NCBI RefSeq assembly: GCF_026283955.1
Contig: NZ_JAPDPE010000041.1
Coordinates: 1 to 38,971, forward strand
Reading direction: 5' to 3'
From: Dyella silvatica
GTDB lineage: Bacteria; Pseudomonadota; Gammaproteobacteria; Xanthomonadales; Rhodanobacteraceae
Length of the DNA stretch: 38,971 bases
Below are positions 1 to 9,292 of the stretch, piece by piece. Under the pieces are notes generated by a model. It made no database searches. It was not told the DNA's origin and saw only the letters and a program-made list of their open reading frames with translations. The stretch's first letter is position 1, and each line of letters begins with the position of its first letter. A program made the position numbers and the translations under genes.

Positions 1-1644
1 CTGCAGGCGCATGCGATTTTCTTGCGCGAGGCCCTGGTTCGTTGCGATATCGACGCGCGTGCCGATTTCATTCGCGCCAATCAACGCGTGCTGGACGATG
101 CCTTGGGCATCGAGGCCAAGCAACGTCGTGAGGGTTTGATCCGGCACGAAGACGAGCTGGTGAATTTCTTCGACGGCAAGCTACCGCAAGAGATCGCCAG
201 CAGCCGTGCGCTGGATGCGTGGTATCGCAAGGCGCGTCCCGCTGAGCAGGCGTCGCTGCGCTGGTCGATCGACGATGTGATGGTCGGCGGCGCCGGGCTC
301 GATCCCAAGGCGTTTCCCGCCGCCATCGAAATATTGCCGCAGCGCTATCGGCTGGAATACCGCTTCGTGCCTGGCGATGAGGCCGATGGCGTGACCCTGC
401 ATTTGCCCTTGGCGATGTTGAACGCGCTGCCGGCGGCGCGTTGCGAATGGCTGGTGCCGGGCCTGTTGGGCGAAAAAGTAGCTGAGCTGATACGCGGCTT
501 GCCCAAGCCGTTGCGGCGCAATTTTGTTCCGGCCCCGGATTTCGCGCGCGCCTTTGTCGAGGCGGTGGCGCCGAGTGATGAATCCTTGGGCAAGTCGCTG
601 GCCGGTTTCCTCAAGCGCACCACCGGTGTCGAGATCGGTGCGGCTGAATTCGCCGCGGTCGAGTTGCCGGCGCATTTCCGCATGCGTTACCGCCTGCACG
701 ATGAGCAGGGCCAGAGCCTGGCGGCCGGCCGTGATCTCGCGGCGATACGGCGGCAGTGGGAAGGGCAGGCGCGCGAGGCGTTCTCGCGCAAGACCGATAT
801 CGAGTTGACCCGTGAAGATGTCGCCAGCTGGGATTTCGAGGAGATTCCGTCGCAGGTGAAATCCGACGGCGGCCTCTTGGCGTTCCCGGCCTTGGTGGAT
901 CTTGGCGAAACCGTCGCGCTGCGCGTCTTTGAACGTGGCGATGAGGCGCGTGCCGCACATCGCGATGGTGTGGTGCGGTTGCTGCGCAATGCCTTGGCCA
1001 GTGACGCCAAGCAGGCACGCAGGCGTCTGCCGGTGGCGAATCCTTTGGGTTTGAAATACGCCCCGCTAGGCAGCGTGGATAGCCTTCGCGAAGATCTGGT
1101 CGAAGGCGGCTTTGCCGATCTGCTCGAACGGCATGAGCTGAATGTGCGCACGGCCGGCGCTTTCGAGGCCTTGCGCACCCAGCTTGCCCGCGAGCTGTTT
1201 GGCGCGGCGGTGGAGCGGCTGAAACTGGCCGAACCGGCGATTGAGGCGCAGGCGGATTTAAAACCCTGGCTACAGCCACCCTTGCTCGGCTTTGCCCGTG
1301 CCAGCTACGACGATTTGCGCGAGCAATTGGACGGCTTGCTGCTGCCGGGCTTTCTGCGTGATCTGCCGACTGCGCGGCTTGCGCACTTTCCGCGTTACCT
1401 CAAGGCCATGCGCCTGCGTGCCGAACGATTGCGCCAGGACCCGGCCAAGGACCAGCAGCGCATGTTGCAGGTGTTGCCGTACTGGCGTGAGTACCTCAAG
1501 CATTTCGCCGCTGGCACTGGGGCGCTGGACGAGTTGCGCTGGTTGATCGAGGAATGGCGCGTGTCCTTGTTTGCGCAAGAGTTGAAGACCGCCGAGCCGG
1601 TTTCGGCCAAGCGCCTGGCCAAGGCTTTGCAAGCGGTCAATTAA
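1..1644 (+). CDS. hrpA: ATP-dependent RNA helicase HrpA, C-terminal part (cut by window start)
   Basis: The frame is open from base 1, so this is the 3' end of a longer gene; the first in-frame start-like codon at 22 (TTG) is internal. The roughly 547 residues match the C-terminal region of HrpA DEAH-box helicases (DUF3418), with recognisable blocks such as HAIFLREALVRCDIDAR at the start, PGLLGEKVAELIRGLPK and RRNFVPAPDFARAF. The helicase motifs themselves lie upstream of the window. HrpA acts in the cytoplasm on structured RNA and, in E. coli, in mRNA processing and rescue of collided ribosomes; that role is family knowledge. The gene ends with TAA and is followed by a 147-nt gap before relA, which contains an imperfect GCTGGGG/CTCCCAGC inverted repeat (about 1663-1691) without a T tract. 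The family call is secure. Confidence 0.93.
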   Translation: MQAHAIFLREALVRCDIDARADFIRANQRVLDDALGIEAKQRREGLIRHEDELVNFFDGKLPQEIASSRALDAWYRKARPAEQASLRWSIDDVMVGGAGLDPKAFPAAIEILPQRYRLEYRFVPGDEADGVTLHLPLAMLNALPAARCEWLVPGLLGEKVAELIRGLPKPLRRNFVPAPDFARAFVEAVAPSDESLGKSLAGFLKRTTGVEIGAAEFAAVELPAHFRMRYRLHDEQGQSLAAGRDLAAIRRQWEGQAREAFSRKTDIELTREDVASWDFEEIPSQVKSDGGLLAFPALVDLGETVALRVFERGDEARAAHRDGVVRLLRNALASDAKQARRRLPVANPLGLKYAPLGSVDSLREDLVEGGFADLLERHELNVRTAGAFEALRTQLARELFGAAVERLKLAEPAIEAQADLKPWLQPPLLGFARASYDDLREQLDGLLLPGFLRDLPTARLAHFPRYLKAMRLRAERLRQDPAKDQQRMLQVLPYWREYLKHFAAGTGALDELRWLIEEWRVSLFAQELKTAEPVSAKRLAKALQAVN

Positions 1645-1791
1645 AACCATGTATCGCCGGCTAGCTGGGGGTTTGCTGCACTCACTCCCAGCCAACGTAG
1701 CGTTTCAGTGCATGGTTTCAGTGGCGTCAGGGGCACCCCAAGCCACGCAACCGCGTCTAGAATGCGGTGTCAGACAGGAGTTTCGCGCATC

Positions 1792-3933
1792 GTGATTCAG
1801 GCCGTATCCTCTTCAGCAACGCGATGGGCAGCATGGCGCGAGCGCGCCTTGCCGGCGCCGCTGAGCGAGGTGATCGAGCTGTGCATGCAGCACTCGATGA
1901 ACGGCAACGAATGCGCGGACGTACTCGATTTGCTCGACATGCTGGGCTGCGATGCGCAGACCCAGACCGCCGCGCTGTGGTTTGAGCTGGCGCGGGTCGA
2001 CCCCACCTTGTGGCAGCAGCAGTCTCCTCGTTTGCCGGCGGAGTTGCAGCGCCTGGTCGCCGGCCAGGAGGCCGCCGAGCAGGGGTGGATGCTGCATGCG
2101 CAGCGGGCGCCGGGCACCGGCACCGAGGGCTTGCGCCGGTTGTTGCTGGCGATCATCCGCGATGTGCGGGTGGTGTTTATTCTGCTGGCACGCCAGTTGG
2201 CGCGTTTGCGTGCGGCTACGGTATTACCCGAGCCGGAGCGACAAGCACTGGCTCGCCTCACCAACGATATCCACGCGCCGCTGGCCAACCGGCTGGGCAT
2301 CTGGCAGTTGAAGTGGGAGCTGGAGGATCTGGCATTTCGCCATCTGCAGCCCGACACCTACAAGCGCATTGCGAAGTTGCTCGATGAGCGCCGCGCCGAT
2401 CGCGAGGGTTTCATCGAGGAATCGCTGGATGAGTTGCGGCGGGCACTGACGGCGGCCGGGATCCAGGCGAATCTGGCCGGGCGGCCCAAGCATATTTATT
2501 CGATCTGGAAAAAAATGCAGCGCAAGGCGCTGGAGTTTTCCGACCTGTATGACATCCGCGCCGTGCGAGTGCTGGTGGACAGCGTGGCCGATTGCTACGC
2601 CGCGCTCGGCGTCGTGCATACCCTGTGGCCCCACCTGCCGGGCGAGTTCGACGATTACATCGCGCGGCCCAAGGGCAATGACTACCGTTCGCTGCATACG
2701 GCGGTGATCGGTCCGCGCGGCAAGACGCTGGAAGTGCAGATCCGCACTCACGATATGCATCGCTACAACGAGCTGGGCGTGGCCGCGCACTGGCGCTACA
2801 AGGAAGGCGGCAGCGGCGATAGCGAGTTCGAGGCGAAAATCGCCTGGATGCGCCGCCTGCTGGAGCCGCGCGGCGAGGGCGACGCCGACCCTGGTGGCGG
2901 CGATCTCGCGGCCGAGTTGCAGACCGAACTGCTGGAAGACCGCGTCTATCTGCTGACGCCGAAAGGCGAGGTGTTCGACTTGCCGCGCGGTGCCACCGTG
3001 CTCGATTTCGCGTATCACATTCATACCGAAGTGGGACATCGTTGCCGTGGCGCCAAGGTCAACGGTCGTATCGTGCCGTTGAGCTTTCAGCCGCAGAGTG
3101 GCGACCGCGTCGAAATTCTCACCGGCAAACTGTCGGAGCCGCGCCGCGACTGGCTGTCAGTGCATCACGGTTACCTCAACACCACGCGGGCGCGTGAAAA
3201 AGTGCGCGTGTGGTTTCGCCGGATTGCCCACGACGCCAATATCGCCGCCGGCCGCACCATGCTGGATCGAGAACTCAAGCGCCTGGCGATGCCCGCGGCC
3301 GATCTGGGCAAGTTGCCTGCGCATTTCCATCTGAAGAGTCACGACGAGTTGCTGATCGCGCTGGCGCTGGGCGAGATCAATCCCGGCCAGATCACCCGCG
3401 TACTGCAAGAGGCGGCGGCCCCGGTCGAGGTCATGCAGTCGGCGTTGCCGGTCACTTCGCGCCACGCCACCCTCGAACACAGTGCGCTGAGTATCGAAGG
3501 CATCGGCAATTTGCTGACCACCCTGGCGCGATGCTGCCAGCCCTTGCCGGGTGACCCGGTGCGCGGGTTCATCACCCGTGGCCGTGGCGTGTCGGTGCAC
3601 CGTGCCGATTGCAGCAGCCTTGCGTGGCTGGCCCAGCGCGACCCCGACCGGGTGATCGATGTGGAGTGGGGCAAGGCCGCCGCGCAAGCTTACGAAGTGG
3701 ACATCGAATTGCGCGGCTACGACCGCAAAGGCTTGCAGAAAGACGTCACCAGCCTCATCAGCAACTTCGGCACGCACATCATTGCCTCCTCCAGCCGGGT
3801 CTTTACCCGGACCGGCGAGGTCGAAATGCGCTTTACCTTGCGGGTGCGCGATTTCGAGCAGCTCTCGACCCTGCTCGGCAGGCTGGCCGCCTTGCCCAAT
3901 GTGGTCGATGCCCGCCGCGTCACCGGCGGCTAA
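1792..3933 (+). CDS. relA: RelA, ribosome-associated (p)ppGpp synthetase I
   Basis: This is a 713-residue RelA/SpoT-family protein. I start it at GTG 1792 because GGAG at 1777-1780 is well spaced; the upstream ATG (1708) would add 28 unlikely residues. Order: a degenerate HD region (about 1-190), a synthetase domain (about 215-320), a TGS domain from about residue 382 (EDRVYLLTPKGEVFDLPRG), a zinc-finger/CC motif (ARCCQPLPGDP, Cys581-Cys582) and a C-terminal ACT domain from about 634. The synthetase carries EFDD at residues 285-288, the EXDD signature of monofunctional RelA, where bifunctional SpoT/Rel has RXKD; the HD histidine-aspartate pair is not visible. It should therefore make (p)ppGpp on stalled ribosomes but not degrade it. 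One small oddity is PKGNDYRSLHT where most relatives have NGY. A TAGAAT box at 1758-1763 could be a -10 element. Confidence 0.95.
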   Translation: MIQAVSSSATRWAAWRERALPAPLSEVIELCMQHSMNGNECADVLDLLDMLGCDAQTQTAALWFELARVDPTLWQQQSPRLPAELQRLVAGQEAAEQGWMLHAQRAPGTGTEGLRRLLLAIIRDVRVVFILLARQLARLRAATVLPEPERQALARLTNDIHAPLANRLGIWQLKWELEDLAFRHLQPDTYKRIAKLLDERRADREGFIEESLDELRRALTAAGIQANLAGRPKHIYSIWKKMQRKALEFSDLYDIRAVRVLVDSVADCYAALGVVHTLWPHLPGEFDDYIARPKGNDYRSLHTAVIGPRGKTLEVQIRTHDMHRYNELGVAAHWRYKEGGSGDSEFEAKIAWMRRLLEPRGEGDADPGGGDLAAELQTELLEDRVYLLTPKGEVFDLPRGATVLDFAYHIHTEVGHRCRGAKVNGRIVPLSFQPQSGDRVEILTGKLSEPRRDWLSVHHGYLNTTRAREKVRVWFRRIAHDANIAAGRTMLDRELKRLAMPAADLGKLPAHFHLKSHDELLIALALGEINPGQITRVLQEAAAPVEVMQSALPVTSRHATLEHSALSIEGIGNLLTTLARCCQPLPGDPVRGFITRGRGVSVHRADCSSLAWLAQRDPDRVIDVEWGKAAAQAYEVDIELRGYDRKGLQKDVTSLISNFGTHIIASSSRVFTRTGEVEMRFTLRVRDFEQLSTLLGRLAALPNVVDARRVTGG

Positions 3934-4086
3934 AGCCCCGGGCGCCATCGGCCGGCGCGGAACTTCAGGCCGGCGCCGCGTACACAGATCGGAGTAAAAG
4001 CTGGCATGAACGCGGGCGCCGCCTGAGCCGAGCACATGCACGGCGCAATGCTAAGCTCTTTCAGTTGCCGCTATGGCTAGGGAAAT

Positions 4087-5781
4087 ATGAGCGGACGTAA
4101 AGACCACCACGACGCCGATCAACATGGACGCACCGAGCCAACCTTGGGCGATCTCGATCATCTGGATGAACCCTCGCCGTTGTCGTCCGCACGTGACGGC
4201 CTGCCGCATGTTTCGATCGATCCCGAGCGCCGCCGCTCGGCACCGCAGCGACCGAAGCGTTCCAAGCGTCGCGGCTGGTTATGGCCGCTGTCGCTCTTGC
4301 TGCTGGTCGGGGTGGTGGCGTTTGCCTGGGTCGAACAGGATCGCTTGCGTGGCCTGGTGCCAAGCACCGAGCTCAACGATGTACTGGGGCGTGCCGATCA
4401 GGCTTTTCAAAATGGCCGTCTAGACGGTAATGACGGTAACAGTGCGCGCGAGCTGTTCGAAGCGGCGCGTGCGCTAGAGCCTGATAACGATCGCGCCCGC
4501 GATGGCTTGCGTAAAGTGGGGCAGGCTGAAGTAAGCCGGGCCGATGCCGCGTTGCAGGCCGGGCATATCGACGAGGCTGACCAGGCGCTTGCCGCCGCAC
4601 GCGAATTGCTGGGCGGCGGCAGCGATGTCGAGCGGCTGAGCCAGGCCATTGCCAAGGCTCGCGGGGCGACCGTGCAAACGGGCAGTCTGGTCGAGCGGGC
4701 GCAGCAGGCCTTGGCCGATGGCAAGCTCGATGGCCCCGATGGCGCAGGTGCCTTGTATCAACAGGTGCTCACGGCCGACCCGGGCAATGCGGTGGCGGCT
4801 CATGGCCTGGATCAGGTCGGCGATGCGCTGGCCGCACAGGCACGCAAGGCGCTGATGGCCGGCGACCGCGCGGGCGCAAGCGCCATCATCGACAAACTCG
4901 CGGCGCTCCTGCCTAACGACGGTGAGTTGCCGGCGTTGCGGGCGTCGCTGGTGCAAGTGCAAAAAGACGACAGCGGCGATCTGGACGATGCCCTCAAGCA
5001 TGGCCAGGAAGCCTTGCGCGCTGGCCGCATGGCGGGTCCGGGCAACGACACGGCGCTGGCTTATTTCAAGGCGGCGCTGGCCCTCGATGCCGACAATGCC
5101 GAAGCCAGGGCCGGGCTGGGACAGGTCGCACAGGCGTTGATCGTGCAGGCCAATGCGGCCATCGACAGTGGCGATAGCGCGCAGGCCGGCAAGCTGATCG
5201 AACAGGCGGCGGCCTTTGCACCCAAGTCGGCGGATCTGGCCGCCGTCCGCGCCCGCCTGAGCGATGCTGGCAAGCGCAGCGCCCGCGTGGTCGAAGACAC
5301 CGACACACCGGCCGAGGCCCAGCCCGCGGTGTTGTCAGCACAGCAAAGCGCCGAGCTGGCGCGTTTGCTACAACGTGCCGATGTCGCCGCCAGGCGCGGA
5401 CAAATCATGCTGCCGCCGGGCGAGAGCGCCTACGATTTGTACCGCAGCGCGTTGGCCATCGACGGTAATAACGACGCGGCCCGGCGTGGCCTGCAAGAGC
5501 TGCCCAATGTGGTCGCGCGTCAATTCAATCAGTCGCTCGCCAATGGCAATCTCGGCCAGGCCGGTGACCGGCTGGCGGATTTGTCCGATCTGGCGCCCGG
5601 CGATGTCGGGCAGGGCGAGTTGCGTCAGCGCCTGGCGGGTGCCTGGATGGATCAGGCCGAACAACTGCTGGCGCGGGGCGATCGCGCCGGCGCCACGCAA
5701 TCTCTGGACAGCGCACGCAAGTGGGCACCCGATCATCCGCGCCTGCGCGAATTGACCGCGCGTGTACAAGCCGGGCGGTAA
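4087..5781 (+). CDS. Single-pass membrane protein with TPR-like ~100-residue repeats, function unknown
   Basis: This 564-residue protein has a hydrophilic, charged N-terminus (about 1-60), one transmembrane helix at about 62-80 (GWLWPLSLLLLVGVVAFAWV) preceded by a KRSKRR positive patch, and a long Ala-rich helical remainder. The topology implies a cytoplasmic N-terminus with the repeats in the periplasm. The repeats read roughly as ALxxGRLDGPDG...ALALDPDN...ARxGLxxVGQAL...GDxxxA, beginning near residues 94, 198, 300 and 423. They resemble tandem TPR-like helical hairpins, usually protein-interaction scaffolds. I do not recognise a named family. It follows relA after 153 nt and precedes the SDR gene by 86 nt on the same strand, so co-transcription is possible. 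No catalytic motif is visible. Confidence 0.8.
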   Translation: MSGRKDHHDADQHGRTEPTLGDLDHLDEPSPLSSARDGLPHVSIDPERRRSAPQRPKRSKRRGWLWPLSLLLLVGVVAFAWVEQDRLRGLVPSTELNDVLGRADQAFQNGRLDGNDGNSARELFEAARALEPDNDRARDGLRKVGQAEVSRADAALQAGHIDEADQALAAARELLGGGSDVERLSQAIAKARGATVQTGSLVERAQQALADGKLDGPDGAGALYQQVLTADPGNAVAAHGLDQVGDALAAQARKALMAGDRAGASAIIDKLAALLPNDGELPALRASLVQVQKDDSGDLDDALKHGQEALRAGRMAGPGNDTALAYFKAALALDADNAEARAGLGQVAQALIVQANAAIDSGDSAQAGKLIEQAAAFAPKSADLAAVRARLSDAGKRSARVVEDTDTPAEAQPAVLSAQQSAELARLLQRADVAARRGQIMLPPGESAYDLYRSALAIDGNNDAARRGLQELPNVVARQFNQSLANGNLGQAGDRLADLSDLAPGDVGQGELRQRLAGAWMDQAEQLLARGDRAGATQSLDSARKWAPDHPRLRELTARVQAGR

Positions 5782-5867
5782 CGCTTGCAGCCTCTCACCG
5801 GTCTTTGGCTGAGGGGCGGGCTGTCGACCCGTACCTTGTTTACCGCTTTATCGAGAATGAGATCCGC

Positions 5868-6734
5868 ATGACCGTATTGGTATTCGGCGGCAGCAGTCAG
5901 ATTGGCCGCTTCCTGTTGCCACGTTTGTTGGCGCGGGGCGAGCGTGTACTTGCACTAAGCCGCCATGAGCGTGCTGGGCAAGCGAGCGTGCAATGGCTTC
6001 GCGGGGAGCTGCCCGACCACATGCCGGTGATCGAGCCGGTGTCGGCCATCATCAGTTTCGGCCCCCTGGGCGGGTTTGCAACATGGCTGGAGCGTGCCGA
6101 CCTGAGTACGCAGCCGCGGGTGATCGCCACCAGCTCGATGAGCGCGCAGACCAAACGCGATTCGGACGTACCCGCCGAGCGGGCGATTTCCCAGCAATTG
6201 CAGGCGGGTGAAAACGCGCTGGCCGATGTATGCACCCGCCACGGTTGCCCGTGGACGGTGTTGCGGCCGACCCTGATCTACGGCGCCGGGCTGGATAAAA
6301 GCCTGACCCCGATTGCCCGCCGCGCCATGCGCCTGCGCCTGTTTCCCCTGCCTGCCGGGCGTGGCCTGCGCCAGCCGGTGCATGCCGAAGATATCGCCCA
6401 GGCCGTGGTCGCCGTGCTCGACCAGCCCGAGGCCGCGGGCCGGGTGTTATCCATCGGCGGTGGCGAGCGCCTGCCCGCCGGCGACATGTTTGCGCGAGTG
6501 CGCGCCAGCCTGCCGGTAACCACGGTGCCGCTGCCACTACCCAGCTGGCTGCTGCGCCTGGGCCGGCGCGCGGTGCCGCGCCTGCGCGGCCCACTGACCC
6601 GGCTGGAGGTCGACCTGATTGCCGACAACAGCGAGCTGAACCGCCTGCTGGGGGTTACGCCACGGCCGTTCCGGCCGGATGCGGGCTGTTGGGTCGCACA
6701 GCGGGGAACCGGGAACGGGGAGCCGGGAACATAA
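5868..6734 (+). CDS. NAD(P)-binding SDR-type epimerase/dehydratase-like protein
   Basis: The start is ATG 5868; the open frame runs further upstream, but the Rossmann motif begins at once (MTVLVFGGSSQIGRFLLPRLL, with a GGxxxIG nucleotide-binding loop). The 288-residue protein has the atypical/extended SDR layout: an acid/serine-rich middle, a TSSMSAQTKR stretch, and WTVLRPTLIYG, a typical strand after the active site. A canonical YxxxK is not obvious, so catalysis is uncertain; the substrate is unknown. The last nine residues (GTGNGEPGT) are encoded by four GGGGAAC-type heptads (6703-6730), so the natural C-terminus was probably replaced or extended by repeat growth. A hairpin with a T run follows at 6743-6770. 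Confidence 0.85.
   Translation: MTVLVFGGSSQIGRFLLPRLLARGERVLALSRHERAGQASVQWLRGELPDHMPVIEPVSAIISFGPLGGFATWLERADLSTQPRVIATSSMSAQTKRDSDVPAERAISQQLQAGENALADVCTRHGCPWTVLRPTLIYGAGLDKSLTPIARRAMRLRLFPLPAGRGLRQPVHAEDIAQAVVAVLDQPEAAGRVLSIGGGERLPAGDMFARVRASLPVTTVPLPLPSWLLRLGRRAVPRLRGPLTRLEVDLIADNSELNRLLGVTPRPFRPDAGCWVAQRGTGNGEPGT
6703..6730 (+). repeat. Heptad repeat, four GGGGAAC-type units, within the SDR coding end
   Basis: Four consecutive 7-nt units read GGGGAAC, CGGGAAC, GGGGAGC, CGGGAAC. They encode the last residues of the SDR protein. The same heptad occurs in inverted orientation at 6841-6903. Confidence 0.9.
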
Positions 6735-6742
6735 CGTTCGAG

Positions 6743-6770
6743 GCATGCTGGCCGCTTGCGGCATGCTTTT
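6743..6770 (+). terminator. Probable intrinsic terminator after the SDR gene
   Basis: GCATG (6743-6747) pairs with CATGC (6762-6766) and CCGC (6752-6755) with GCGG (6758-6761). There is a CTGG bulge on the 5' side and a two-base loop, followed by TTTT. It lies 8 nt after the SDR stop codon. Confidence 0.5.
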
Positions 6771-6840
6771 GCACCCGTCAGGTTTCGCCGTTGCCTTTTG
6801 GCACTTGCCGCCAGCCATCGGCTCTTTAAAGCTTTTCCCC

Positions 6841-6903
6841 GTTCCCCGTTCCCCGTTCCCCGTTCCCCGTTCCCCGTTCCCCGTTCCCCGTTCCCCGTTC
6901 CCC
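6841..6903 (-). repeat. Perfect heptad tandem repeat, nine GTTCCCC units
   Basis: Nine uninterrupted copies of GTTCCCC, preceded by a partial unit (CCCC, 6837-6840). On the opposite strand the unit is GGGGAAC, the same as at 6703-6730, so the two arrays form an inverted pair 110 nt apart. The array sits about 100 nt upstream of the mrcB start and may vary in length. Confidence 0.95.
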
Positions 6904-7005
6904 GGATTTTCCACACGCACGCCCCCAAACGGCCACCCGCATTCAGATGCCCGCCGGGCGGCTGGCCCTATCATCGGCAAACTTTCGTTCAGGATTCCCT
7001 TCACC

Positions 7006-9290
7006 TTGGCTGATCTGACCCGACTTCGTTCTATTGCAGGTGTGTGCTGGCGTGTGGTGCGCATTCCGTTCTGGGTCTGCATGGGTCTGTTGTTTGGATT
7101 CGTGCTGCCGTACACCGTGGTGTTGAACAAGCGCGTACAGGCGCGTTTCAACGATTTGGTGTTTGCGGTGCCCACGCGCGTTTACGCGCGGCCACTGCCC
7201 TTGGCGGCCAACGTTCCGATGACGCCGGCGGCGCTGGAACTGGAGCTGACCTTTTCCGGCTATAGCAACGATGGCCATGGCCAGGTCGCCGGCAGCTGGA
7301 TGAAAGACGGCGGCAGCTATGTGATCGCCTCGCGCGGCTACGCCGGCCCCGATGGCGGCGAAGTGCCCAAGCGAATCCGGGTGTCGCTGGGCAAGGGCCA
7401 GGTGGCTTCGGTGAAAGATGCGGCCAGCGGCAAGCCGATGGATCTGACCCATCTGGACCCGGCGCGCATCGCTACGTTGTATGGCGCCCAGCAAGAAGAA
7501 CGACGCATCGTGCGCCTGGCCGATGCACCGCCGCTGTTGCTGGCCGGCTTGCAGGCGGTCGAAGATCGCGACTTCAAACATCATTTCGGTATCGATTTCA
7601 GTGCCATCCTGCGCGCCAGCTTCGCCAACCTGCGTGCCGGTCACACGGTGCAGGGCGGCTCCACGCTGACCCAACAGCTGGTGCGTAACCTGTTTCTCGA
7701 TCGCGGCCAGAACTTCACCCGTAAATTCAACGAAGCGCTGATGTCGATCCTGATCGAGGCGCACTACGACAAGGGCCGCATTCTCGAGGCATGGAGGATT
7801 TGCAACCGCAGGAGATCGCCTTGCTGGTCGGCCTGGTAAAAGGGCCGAGCTATTACGATCCGCGCCGCTACCCCGACCGCGCGCTGGCGCGCCGTAACCT
7901 GGTGTTGCAGCAATTTGTCACCACCGGCTTGTTGACCGAAGAACAAGGCAAGCAGGCGCAGGCCACGCCGCTGGGTATTGCCGGTAACGGCCAGCTGCCG
8001 CACAACCGCTTCCCCGCCTTTATGCAGCTGGTGCGGGCGCAGATCACCAGCGATTTCGACGATGACACGCTAAGCCAGGGCAATCTGAGCATCTTCACCA
8101 CGCTCGACCCGGCCGCGCAGTTGTATGCCGAACAAGCCATTACCACCACCTTGAAAGGCCTCGGCAAGCGCGGCGATGCGGCGCAGGCCGCGGCCGTGGT
8201 GACCGACGCGAAAAGCGGTGGCGTGCTGGCCATGGTCGGCGGCAAAGATCCGGGCGATCAAGGCTTCAACCGCGCCATCGACGCACGCCGGCCGATCGGC
8301 TCGCTAGTGAAGCCACTGGTGTATCTGGTCGCCCTGTCGCAACCGGATCGCTGGAACCTGGGCAGCCCGGTCGACGATTCGCCGGTGGATATGCGTCAGC
8401 CGGATGGTTCGATCTGGTCGCCGAAAAACGATGATGGCGAAATTCACGGCCAGGTGCCGATGGTCGATGCGCTGGTGCGTTCGTGGAATCTCGCCACCAT
8501 CCATCTAGGCATGTCGGTAGGCGTGCCGCGGGTCAAGGCGTTTCTGGAATCCTTCGGTTTGACCGATGTGAATCCCAGCCCGTCGTTGCTGATTGGTGCG
8601 CTGGATCTGTCGCCGCTGCAAACGGCGCAGCTTTATCAATACCTGGCCTCCGATGGGCATGCCTTGCCGTTGATCGCCGTGCGCGGCGTGGTCGATGAAA
8701 AAGGCAAAACCGTCAAGCGCTACGAAGTCAAGGCGGGCAAGGGCGAATACCAGGAAGCGGTGCGGCTGGTGACCTGGGCCATGCAGCAGGTGGCGCGGTC
8801 AGGCACGGCCAGCGCCATCGGCAGCTCCAACCTGGCGTACTTGAATGCCGCCGGCAAGACCGGCACCAGCAACGACATGCGCGATAGCTGGTTTGGTGGT
8901 TTTACTGGCGATCATCTGGCGATTTTCTGGATGGGCCGCGACGACAACAAACCCAGCGGCTTGTACGGCGCTACCGGCAGCTTGCGCGCGTGGCGCGAGT
9001 TGTTCGCCAAGTTGCCGACCAGTCCGCTTTCCGCGACGCCGGGCGAAGGCTTAGAGATGGCCAACATCAATACGCAAGACGGCAAGCGCAGCGACGCCGA
9101 TTGCCAGGGAGCACGCCAGTTGCCGGTGATTAGCGGCACGCTTGCGCAGGATTCCGAAGGCTGCTTCTGGCAGCATGTGCAAAATATGTTTGGCGGTAGC
9201 CCGGACGAACCGGCCTCGGGCACGCCGACATCCGCGCCCCCCAGCGCTGGTTCCCCCGTTACCGCAGCCCCCGAACCCATCCGGAATTGA
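7006..9290 (+). pseudogene. mrcB: Penicillin-binding protein 1B, disrupted by an internal deletion/frameshift
   Basis: Bifunctional class A PBP (glycosyltransferase plus transpeptidase, inner membrane, periplasmic domains). I start it at TTG 7006, shortly before the single N-terminal membrane helix. A UB2H region follows, then the GT51 domain with EDRDF (catalytic Glu about residue 186), QGGSTLTQQL and RKFNEALM. At 7790/7791 the reading frame breaks: after GRILEA it runs into an unrelated tail that ends at 7839, while the continuation EDLQPQEIALL is in another frame from 7791. Intact homologues have about 30 residues here (YLNEVYLGQ...FG-type block of GT51), so roughly 88-94 nt are missing, not a single base. 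The transpeptidase motifs SLVK, SWN and KTGT survive downstream. Either a real inactivating deletion or an assembly error. Confidence 0.85.
7791..9290 (+). CDS. mrcB 3' open frame: transpeptidase part of PBP1B
   Basis: This 499-codon frame begins with ATG exactly at the deletion junction and holds the end of GT51 (ALLVGLVKGPSYYDPRRYP) and the complete transpeptidase: SLVK with the acyl-ester Ser near residue 171, SWN near 231 and KTGT near 356. The C-terminus is a Pro/Ser/Thr-rich tail (SPDEPASGTPTSAPPS). It lacks its own membrane anchor or signal, so if translated alone it would stay in the cytoplasm and not function; there is no convincing ribosome binding site for it. It is best treated as the second half of the broken gene. 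Confidence 0.6.
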   Translation: MEDLQPQEIALLVGLVKGPSYYDPRRYPDRALARRNLVLQQFVTTGLLTEEQGKQAQATPLGIAGNGQLPHNRFPAFMQLVRAQITSDFDDDTLSQGNLSIFTTLDPAAQLYAEQAITTTLKGLGKRGDAAQAAAVVTDAKSGGVLAMVGGKDPGDQGFNRAIDARRPIGSLVKPLVYLVALSQPDRWNLGSPVDDSPVDMRQPDGSIWSPKNDDGEIHGQVPMVDALVRSWNLATIHLGMSVGVPRVKAFLESFGLTDVNPSPSLLIGALDLSPLQTAQLYQYLASDGHALPLIAVRGVVDEKGKTVKRYEVKAGKGEYQEAVRLVTWAMQQVARSGTASAIGSSNLAYLNAAGKTGTSNDMRDSWFGGFTGDHLAIFWMGRDDNKPSGLYGATGSLRAWRELFAKLPTSPLSATPGEGLEMANINTQDGKRSDADCQGARQLPVISGTLAQDSEGCFWQHVQNMFGGSPDEPASGTPTSAPPSAGSPVTAAPEPIRN

Positions 9291-9292
9291 AG

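Noticed and set aside
6841-6903. CRISPR array
   Set aside because: The repeat is a 7-nt tandem array with no spacers.
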